A stretch of 64,000 nucleotides of DNA from Isoetes taiwanensis (taxonomy: Eukaryota > Streptophyta > Lycopodiopsida > Isoetales > Isoetaceae), in contig JAJEKV010000086.1 in assembly GCA_021234155.1 (NCBI GenBank), positions 4,329,461-4,393,460 of the forward strand, given 5' to 3'. Positions 56,886 to 64,000 of the stretch are shown in pieces (positions within the stretch are counted from its first letter, which is position 1; each line of letters starts with the position of its first letter). Under the pieces are notes generated by a model, which saw only the letters and a list, made by a program, of their open reading frames with translations, was not told where the DNA came from and did not search any database. Both the position numbers and the translations under genes were made by a program.

Positions 56886-58389
56886 CTATTCTTGAAATCG
56901 CCGGTAGGATGGGTTATCCTCAAGAAATTTCTTAACTTGGGTCGTTCCTACCGAGCGTCCCAAGTTCCTGAGGATGTTGGTTGACATCCCGCCCTGTAAG
57001 GCTGTCACCAATTCCTCTACTCTGCGGTTGGAGGTGTAGGCCGCGGTTACTGCTAATCTTCCCTGCCGTCGGTAGGGCACAGCGAAGTCGAAGATGTCGA
57101 GTGCCATTGCTCTCTTGACTAAGACGGCATAGTCGATGTTTGCAGCCATCCGAGCATGCATGCCAAAGCCAGAGAGTGCAATGAGCATAAACACTCCTTC
57201 TTCGCCCATGGGGCTGAATTTGTGGTGTATTACCGCTATTCTCCCATCTAGCAGTAGGGGGAGATAGTACCTCAGCGACCTGTCGTTGTGTGTCGTTGAT
57301 GATTCGTCGCCCCCTCCGCCGCCAACTCTATGTCTTCCGGCGTATTCATCGACCTCCACCTCAGTGATTTCTCTGTAATCCTTGATTGTCGATGAAACTC
57401 GCCTGATGTCGATTCCTCCTCTTCTGTCTGTGGGAGCTGGTGTTGAAGAGCTCGGCATCAAAGTGCTCGTGGTCTTGCCACGGATCCCCATCCGTTCTTG
57501 GATGGCATAGAACTCCGATGGCAGTTCCCGAGCTTCCATTATTTGCCTGATGTTGCTGTAGGCTTGGAGGTTCGAAGTCGACTCTCCTGTATAGGTGTCG
57601 GCTTCTCTCACTTGAAGTGGGAAATCTGAGACTTCCCGGACGATGAAATCATCTAGGTCTGGTTGCTGCCGTAGTTGGTGCAGCAACTCGTCGAGTCGGA
57701 ACTCTCTCTCCCTGTATTCAGGGAGATTCTGGATGTCGCTGAGGAGCAGGTACTCCTCACCGTCAATGATGATGGGGGCTAGGCTTGTGATACCTAGCCC
57801 AACTGGGGGAGTGACTCTGAGGGTCTACCGGCTTCGCTCGAAGTTGGGTAACTCCTCTTCCGCTAGCCGCCGTTCTTCTGCTGGGTCGAGCTCTATATAC
57901 TCTTCATCTTCCGATTCCTCTTCTTCTGTTCTTCCTTCTTGCTCCTGCTGGTACTGCAAAAGGAGCTGGTCTGCTGCTGAGGATGCTATGCGGTCCACCT
58001 CCATGGGAGGAATAGAGGTTTCTCCCATTGGGTTTTCAGCACGGTGGAAAAGAAAAATGGCTAAGGCGGCGGTGTAGGAAAAATGCTTGGTCCTGTCAAC
58101 TGTCAGGACCATGTAATCTGGCAATCTCTGTGCCTTGTTGGTCAAGTACTTGGCAATATTCGGGACATCAACCAAGGCTACTTGAAGGGATGGGCGGGGA
58201 ACAAAATAGCACTAGGGACTGTCCTACCCTAGCTTGGAACTCAGTTAAAACTTGCCTATATGCTAGCATTGCATGCAGAGTTGCTTGGACATCAATCTCT
58301 TTTTGGAAAAGTTGAAAGATGGTATTGACATCGGTCTCAGCTGCATGGGCACTGGCGTTGTACCATCGCCTGAAGTCAGCAGTTGCCAT
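56886..58389 (-). pseudogene. ORF-X: unrecognised protein between the H3-like ORF and gag
   Basis: Begins at the ATG at 58389 (M-A-T-A-D-F-R-R-W-Y). A one-base shift near 58180 and an in-frame TAG near 57825 interrupt an otherwise continuous frame of about 500 codons, ending at 56886. Its middle is acidic (E-E-E-E-S-E-D-E-E near 57910). The C-terminal 130 residues are non-repetitive and look globular (L-P-L-L-L-D-G-R, G-F-G-M-H-A-R-M-A, F-D-F-A-V-P-Y-R-R). I do not recognise it. It could be a structural or nucleic-acid-binding protein. Its length, composition and site 5' of gag show only that this lineage carries additional coding capacity. Confidence 0.55.
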
Positions 58390-58701
58390 TGCTTTAGGGA
58401 AGATGGGATTAACAGACGGATGTAGAAGCACCTCTGGGAGCTAGAAAATTGCCTAAAGGGTCGAGAGCAGACTTGTAGGGTGTCAAGTGAGAAATGGGGG
58501 TCTATTTATAGACAAGGGAAAAACCCTAATTTTTGGGTGACCTAGAAATTTATTGGGGTTGGGCAATTCTGACATATTAGGAGGTCCAAATGAAGATTTG
58601 AAGGCTACTTTTGGGGTTTGAGCATGTTAGGACTAGCTAATGAACCTATTGCAACAAACTGGAGGTCAATTGGATATGGCATGGTGGAGAAAATGCTAGG
58701 A

Positions 58702-58771
58702 GGTCTCAGACGTTGCGCCCAGATCAAAACTGGGAGTCTTGGTTTTGCTCCTAGCGCGACGTGTGAGACAT
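58702..58771. repeat. Stem-loop repeat 1
   Basis: First of four ~65-bp units: GGTCTCA(G/C)ACGTTGCGCCC, a middle with AGTCTTGGTTTTGCTCC, then GCGCGACGTGTGAGACA. The outer ~17-nt arms are complementary with one wobble, and the inner CAAAAC/GTTTTG arms form a second helix. Lies between the H3-like ORF and ORF-X. Confidence 0.8.
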
Positions 58772-58900
58772 CGACTCTATTTTGGTTAAACTTGTCCAAT
58801 TTGGGTGATATAAGGGTCTAATCCTGCTAGACTCATCGAGTTAGGTAGATTTGACCCCTTACTTGGTCGATTTGGAGGAGGTTTGGGCTAATTTGGGCAT

Positions 58901-58959
58901 GGTCTCACACGTTGCGCCCAGTCAAAATCTGGAGTCTTGGTTTTGCTCCTGGCGCGACG
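58901..58959. repeat. Stem-loop repeat 2
   Basis: Second unit, 130 bp from the first, with intact arms GGTCTCACACGTTGCGCC and GGCGCGACGTGTGAGAC. Confidence 0.85.
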
Positions 58960-59110
58960 TGTGAGACATCCTCTCAAATTGGTCTAAAATGTCTGATTTA
59001 ACTAAAACAAAAGCTGGCACTTGTTAACTCAACTTAATTAAGTAAGATTACACATATCATTTACTCAAAAACTCTTTATATTAACAAATTTTTTTATCAT
59101 TTACAAAATT

Positions 59111-60360
59111 TCATTGGGGATCTCCCTTGATGTAGCTGGCAAGCTGCATGTCCTTCTTCATTAATGTAACTCTTTTCGCATGAACTGTGCAGGCTGTGGA
59201 ATCTTCAAAATGCTGCACCAGTTTTTGCTCTGTTGCTTCTTGTAGTGCCAGCAACATTTCGTCCGTCACCCTCATGTCCGTGTTGTATTCCTGAATCACT
59301 TCTCGGACTAGTCGGGCGAACGATGCACGGGGGATTAGGAAACCGAAGCTACGTTGAAAGTGCCTAATTTCCCGCAGTGCTTTCCTCTCGCTCTCCTTTT
59401 TGCCGGCTCTTCTTTTTGCTGGTCGCCTAGGAGGCTTGGGCTTCTCTAGTGGTGGCTTCAGCGTCTTCTTCTTGGAGTACTCCACCTTCGACGAACGTTA
59501 CTTTATTCTCCTGATAGTAGGAGTTATAAGCCTCCCATTTCACCATGAAGGCGTTGTACTCCCTTAATTTCTTCTGATAGACCTTGGCAGCGTCTATCAC
59601 ATATGATTCTCGAGCGGGTCCGGGTGCTTTTCTCCTGTCCCAAGTCGGGTAGGGTGGGGGCTGCTGCGCCTGCTCGGGCTACTCCGGGTCGGGTACTGCT
59701 TGCTCGTTGACGGGATCCTTCGAAGAACCTGCCTCTTTATTGTGGGGGTTAAAATCCTCATCCTCCGAGTCATCCGAGGAGGATGGGGGCTTGTCTGCTG
59801 GCCATTCTTGGATAACTACCTTGGTTCGTGGGGCTTTCTTGAGTTTTCTTTTGCCCACCTCCACGAACTTTCCCTTCTTCACCCTCAGCTCCTCGGCTGC
59901 TTTGGCCTCCTCCTCGTTCCTCTTCCTTTTCTTCTCTTCCCTCTTCCTTTCTCGGTGGCGTTCCTTTGCTTCCTGTTTCTTGATCCATGCCGCCAATTCT
60001 TCTTCTTCGGCTGGCTCGAGCATCGGCTCCCTCTGTTCCTCATTTTGCTCGACCACCCGATCTTGCTCCTCCTTCTGTCTCCTTTCCTCCTCCATCTCTT
60101 CGAAGACCTTCTGCATTGCGTCTCCTTCCTCGTTGTCGAGGACTTCTATTCCCGCATCGGAGTGTGCGTCCTCCTCGACCTCCGTCTCATCCCCTCCTTG
60201 GTTGGTGGGGTTGTCGGGGTGCTCGTCTGACTCTGTTGCTTCGCTGGATGAAGGTTGGCCTCCTTTGTGAAAGAGGCGCTCTCAAAGCATTTCTTGGAGT
60301 AGGGCGCTGGTGGTTGTGTCCCTAGGAGGAACTCTGGCAGTTTGTTTTGTCCTAGCCATG
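59111..60360 (-). pseudogene. Retrotransposon-borne histone H3-like protein
   Basis: The ATG at 60360 opens M-A-R-T-K-Q-T-A-R, the exact N-terminus of histone H3 (K4 kept, position 9 is Val). After 25 codons an in-frame TGA (60284-60282) occurs, then a frame rich in acidic and Lys/Glu coiled-coil sequence (60281-59682) ending at a TAG. After a further shift near 59480 comes a basic stretch (R-R-P-A-K-R-R-A-G-K-K). The H3 histone fold follows at 59380-59114: A-L-R-E-I-R-H-F-Q, R-L-V-R-E-V, T-D-M-R, L-L-A-L-Q-E-A-T-E, F-E-D-S, H-A-K-R-V-T-L-M, K-D-M-Q-L-A. Loop 1 has canonical H3 length, unlike most CENH3. About 265 codons separate tail and fold. It lies between 5' LTR and gag in element orientation. 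It may have aided chromatin targeting, RNA/DNA packaging or decoying of H3-tail readers. These roles are inference; homology to H3 is clear. Confidence 0.85.
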
Positions 60361-60568
60361 TTTGACGGCTCGTCGATCCGATGTCGGGCGCCCAACAATC
60401 GCCTTAGCAAGGGGGAGTGATTTTCTCTAAAGAGGAACGCATAAAATGGGGGTGTCCTAGATCTATTTATAGATGGGCAATTTTTGGTCAAATTGCAAGC
60501 TACCCTTTTGGATGAGCTAAGACAGTTATTAACCTATTATATGGCTTAATTTAGACCTTTCTAACCTC

Positions 60569-60640
60569 ATGGTCTCACACGTTGCGCCCAGATCAATACC
60601 TGGAGTCTTGGTTTTGCTCCTGGCGCGACGTGTGAGACAT
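60569..60640. repeat. Stem-loop repeat 3
   Basis: Third unit, upstream of the H3-like ORF. Arms GGTCTCACACGTTGCGCC and GGCGCGACGTGTGAGAC are identical to unit 2. Confidence 0.85.
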
Positions 60641-60777
60641 GGTGGATTTTGATGCTAAATTTTATGCTTTCTAAGCATATTTCTAGGAGTGTAATATACT
60701 AATCTGGCTAGTATTTTAGCTTAAAATTCGAATTAGCATGTTACTTTTCTGAAATTCATCAACTTTTAAGGTGTTTG

Positions 60778-60835
60778 GCTGCGCCCAGGTCAAAACCTAA
60801 AGTTTTGGTTTTAGTCCTGGCGCGACGTGTGAGAC
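60778..60835. repeat. Stem-loop repeat 4 (left arm eroded)
   Basis: Right arm GGCGCGACGTGTGAGACC is intact and inner CAAAACC/GGTTTTAG is kept, but the first ~12 bases of the left arm are replaced. Confidence 0.75.
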
Positions 60836-61027
60836 CTTCTTGCTTTAGAAGGATTTGGCTCACTGTTTTTAATCTTTTTATGTTCTAACTCACTTAACTG
60901 TTACTAGCTTAGCATATACTACAAAAATGAGAAAAAAAAATTCCCATTTTTCGAGGTTTGAGGATCCTATCAAGTTAGTACTACTGGGAGCATGGTCAGT
61001 GCTTTGCTCTTGGTCTCCAAAAACATA

Positions 61028-61039
61028 GCTCTGATACCA
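61028..61039 (-). other. Primer binding site of the H3-carrying chromovirus
   Basis: On the minus strand TGGTATCAGAGC follows the LTR end directly: 12 bases complementary to initiator-Met tRNA. This fixes the element's orientation. Confidence 0.92.
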
Positions 61040-62492
61040 TGTGACGTCCCCTACTCATATACGATGCCCGCACCGTATAAAAACAGGAGTTCATCCCCAA
61101 TACCAGCTCCATACTGATATAGGGCCCTCCACGTATCACTGCAACCTTGATGAGTTCCAGTGGGAAGAATGAAGGGGTCATTTACCCTGTCTTCCTCAGG
61201 GCCTACCTAGCTGCGGAAGCGTAAACATACTTGTCAGTATACAACATCAACATCACATAACCATCTCGAAGGATGGCTCATCACATATCTGCATAGACAA
61301 AGATCAGTACATCACATGGGGGAATCCTACCCAAGGCTCAGACTCAAGGGGATGACTGACGGCTTGGGTCTCAAGAGGTCATTGCAGACAGAATTCATGG
61401 CAAATGGATTTGGCTGGCATAAGAACATGGCTTAGGGTTGTCCATTCCATCCGCCCCTTATGTGCACACTTTGCAGAGTAGGCTGAAAAGTGTTGGGACC
61501 TGACTGTAGCCCCCCGGATGCATAGCCAAAGGGGCTATTCCTGGGTTGCATCTCCCCAGTTCCGATGGGGCAGGTAGGGATCACTCCCTCCAGAGATCTA
61601 CATGCTGAATCAAGGTGACTGCAGGGCCACCGCGCTTATTCGACTTGAACCCAATGGAGAATCACGCATCACTCCACGGGTGTCAAGCCCATGCCTTACC
61701 CACACTCAGTGGCAAGCCATTAGACCTAGTCCACAGTGATCCCCGGTAGACTTTACACACCAGGGGGGATCGTTCAAGAGTCAGAACACGAACCTTCTTA
61801 TGAGCCAGTCTGGCCCCTTCACCCACAACCAGGTGTGGTTCTTGTACATAGGCCAAAATTACCATGTGCTAAGGAGGCTAGCTAGGAGCATCTACTACCA
61901 AGCTTTAGGTTCTCTACCCCCCTTCCCAATACAATGAGTCCACAGAGATATATCATCCATATACATCACAGAAGAACTAAAGAATTACATCTAATCTATA
62001 TCATAGAGTTAGGTTCTTTAGTTAGAGCTGGGTGTCTGGGAATCTACATGGCTGCTATGGGTAATTTAATAGGCTAAACTTATTGGTTCAATGACCTTGA
62101 TCCGAATGCGTCCATGTCGCTGTTCTGCTTGGGGATACGGTCGGAAAGGGATTCTGACGAGCTAAAGCGCTCCCGAGGGCAGTCCTTGAGAGTCGGAATT
62201 GACTCTTGAGGCGCGCGAACTGGAGCTCGGAAGGTTCGTGGGCGAAAAGAGGAAATTTAGGGTTTGGTTGCCTTACATAGACTGTCAGTTAGGGTTAGGG
62301 TTTCCATGACCCTTGGTATGCCTCTTAAAGGTCACAAGTGCGCACATTAATGTGCGCACCCTTGCAAGTTGCCCCCTAGGGCGCCACTTGCTTGGTTACA
62401 CGTCGGCATACACGTCGATTGGAGTGGCGTGTACGCGTGACGGTGCAGTACGGTATACGTCTTGAGACCGTATATCGTACTGGAATGTCACA
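61040..62492 (-). repeat. 5' LTR of the H3-carrying chromovirus
   Basis: 1453 bp. Minus-strand ends are TGTGACATTCC...GGGACGTCACA. The mirrored GACGTCCCC and GTACGGTATA(C/T) strings recur near both ends, as in the 3' LTR. Confidence 0.92.
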
Positions 62493-64000
62493 GATAGAAA
62501 ATAAAAGTGCAAGCTTCTGGAAACAAGGTACATTGTATAAAACAACAAAACCCTGAGGTTTTTTAGCTTAGGTGTGAATTAAGCATGACCTATGGAAAAG
62601 CAATCGATTTGGTGATATAAAAGCTGATATAGATCCATAAAGAACGGTGGGCGCAGTCATACATCCGCTCCTAGGAAGTTGGGCTAGGTAAGTGTGACAA
62701 GAGGGTGATGACTAAGCGGAATACTAAATATCCCATGAGTACATAGGGAATGTCAAGTCGACATTGTTATAAGAAGGAAAACCATTTTGTACTCCTTGAC
62801 TAGCTAAGTGATCCTGTCTATCAAGGATAGTCACGTGGAATATATATGAGACCTCGGGTAGAAGTGCTAAACATTGAAAATAAGGAGTGGTAAGGTATAC
62901 TTAATAATGACGAGGATTGATTTGTCATGTGGCATATATATTTCCGTTCAACGTAAATGGATACGGATATAGCACCATGGAGTTGAGGGAGGGAGGGAGG
63001 GAGGGAGGGAGGGAGGAAGGAAGGAAGGAAGGTATTTATTTTTATCGTCCATGGAGAAGTGGCGTATGATTATCTGTCATAGAACACGTTAGAGAGGTAT
63101 TATATTAACGTGAAAACTGGATTATAAATATCCAACTTATGAAAGGGATGTCACTTTAAAAGTGTAGGTTTTGACAATGGTGGTCAAGATATAGAATGTC
63201 TATGCCATAGAAGCTAGAAGATTGATGGCATGTAATGATGCAGATCCATAAACTAGAGATTATAAAATTATGCATAAGTTGCATTTCGTAAGGAGACTGA
63301 CGTTCCTAAGGCGTGCAATATAGATGCAAGCGTATGTATGAGTAAGGCGAGAACGTAGCCACGTGGATATGCTTAATGATGTTGGTCAAATGTATGGCCA
63401 TCATGCATGGTACAAGTTAAGGGAATGGACATATCATGTCTATGCTGGGAGCAAAGGGGCATCGAATAGAAGATTGGACAATAGTGTGGATGAAGGCAAG
63501 AATAAGCGTTCTATAAGACCGTTGGAATGGAAGATGACAATTGCTAGCAGAAGACGCAATCGTCTGAAAGCTGCAAGGTATGCTTAAGCTTTGGTGAATC
63601 TATACTATTAAGGGAAGTCGACCTCCAACCAATAATGCATTAGGGAGGCAAGTAATGTACCCACACAGCAAGTGTGAGACAAGGGGAGCTTGAAAGTTGT
63701 TGTAAACAACATTTCAAATATAGAGAAGTTGAAGGGACACTTTGAATAGACCAAAGTGTGGAGGATAAATAAGTTAGGTGGCCAAGAACATCTCTCCAAG
63801 GAGAATATGGCCTGGACTTGATACTGTGGTTAGTATGTCGAGGAGTATCTCTTCGTTGGTAAATGTCTATTGGGACCATATAGTGTCGAAACTTAACAAA
63901 AAGAGCGAGAGTGTATAATAGCACTTTTAGTTGATGTATGGAAATAATGAAGAGAAGAGTTCTTATACTAGACGTTGAACACAGTCACTAGGAATTTAGG
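62493..64000. other. Unassigned right end of the window
   Basis: No recognisable gene. The ORF at 63363-63587 has no family features. The even, moderately AT-rich sequence may be an old retrotransposon interior or LTR, but no second copy is in the window. Confidence 0.25.
62986..63032. repeat. (GAGG)n/(GAAG)n microsatellite
   Basis: About eight GAGG units followed by about four GAAG units. Confidence 0.9.

Larger units (their letters stand above)
50453..62492 (-). mobile_element. Ty3/gypsy chromovirus with captured histone H3 and extra ORF regions
   Basis: LTRs 50453-51887 and 61040-62492 have TGTGAC/GTCACA ends. The flanking 5-mers are GACAG and GATAG, a target duplication with one mismatch. 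On the minus strand the order is 5' LTR, primer site, stem-loop pair, histone H3-like ORF, stem-loop pair, ORF-X, gag, protease, RT, RNase H, integrase, chromodomain, about 850 bp non-coding, polypurine tract, 3' LTR. An element with coding sequence between LTR and gag recalls Ogre-type elements, but those lack a chromodomain. The copy is decayed by several stops and shifts. Confidence 0.9.

Noticed and set aside
56886-58389. Viral nucleoprotein or coat protein origin for ORF-X
   Set aside because: Only a vague impression of an all-helical C-terminus; no diagnostic motif could be named.
59700-60325. Plus-strand ORFs of 112-187 aa opposite the H3-like gene
   Set aside because: They are serine/leucine-rich antisense shadows of the Glu/Lys-rich insert, without family features.
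59111-60360. Host histone H3 gene
   Set aside because: It lies between the PBS and gag of an element with matched LTRs, has a ~265-codon insert between tail and fold, and carries stops.
1-64000. tRNA or rRNA genes
   Set aside because: No cloverleaf with A and B boxes or rRNA block noticed; primer-site strings are only 12-nt matches to initiator tRNA.

Overview
This window is nuclear DNA of a land plant. It holds one recognisable host gene, an apparently intact nuclear accD for a plastid protein with an N-terminal extension resembling a transit peptide (10.0-11.3 kb). Almost everything else is transposable elements: chromodomain Ty3/gypsy elements primed by initiator-Met tRNA, a plant L1-type LINE, a TRIM, a Rep/HUH rolling-circle element and two copies of an unusual DNA transposon. 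Spliceable introns of 62-65 nt occur in one element gene. I cannot name the species. Nuclear accD is known from scattered lineages only, so it narrows the choice but does not settle it.

Layout: 1-8.3 kb is copy A of a large DNA transposon, cut by the left edge. 10.0-11.3 kb is accD. 12.3-15.0 kb is a candidate Replitron-like HUH element bounded by a 21-bp direct repeat. 16.8-21.2 kb holds fold-back repeats, a complete TRIM with perfect TSDs, a LINE 3' end and a gypsy LTR fragment. About 21.2-31.3 kb is copy B of the large DNA transposon. 31.3-50.3 kb is a short-LTR chromovirus split by a 13.3-kb LINE insertion (9-bp TSD), itself split by two related Helitron-like repeats. 50.45-62.49 kb is a complete-length chromovirus on the minus strand with 1.44-kb LTRs and two extra ORF regions between PBS and gag. 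62.5-64 kb is unassigned.

Two systems stand out. (1) Copies A and B share one layout: a minus-strand gene encoding a ParB-like domain (followed in B by a DNA-methyltransferase-like domain), a divergent plus-strand gene for a DDE-type transposase with a G-H-T-H-D-D-I-D motif, and two small antisense ORFs (80-90 aa) from TATA promoters. Both carry clusters of short palindromes in intron 1 of the ParB gene and beside the transposase gene. The palindrome core differs between copies (ATCGC-N4-GCGAT in B, GCCATTT/AAATGGC in A), and outer arms change in compensating ways. This suggests a parS-like site set matched to each element's protein. (2) The minus-strand chromovirus carries a captured histone H3. 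Its ORF starts MARTKQTAR, has a long acidic/coiled-coil insert, and ends in a clear H3 histone fold. Four copies of a ~65-bp stem-loop flank this ORF. K4 of the tail is kept but K9 is valine, while the same element's integrase carries a chromodomain.

Nearly all element genes here are decayed by stops, frameshifts or deletions. The systems are therefore read from comparison of copies, not from intact genes. Family assignments are from motif recognition only; no database search was possible.
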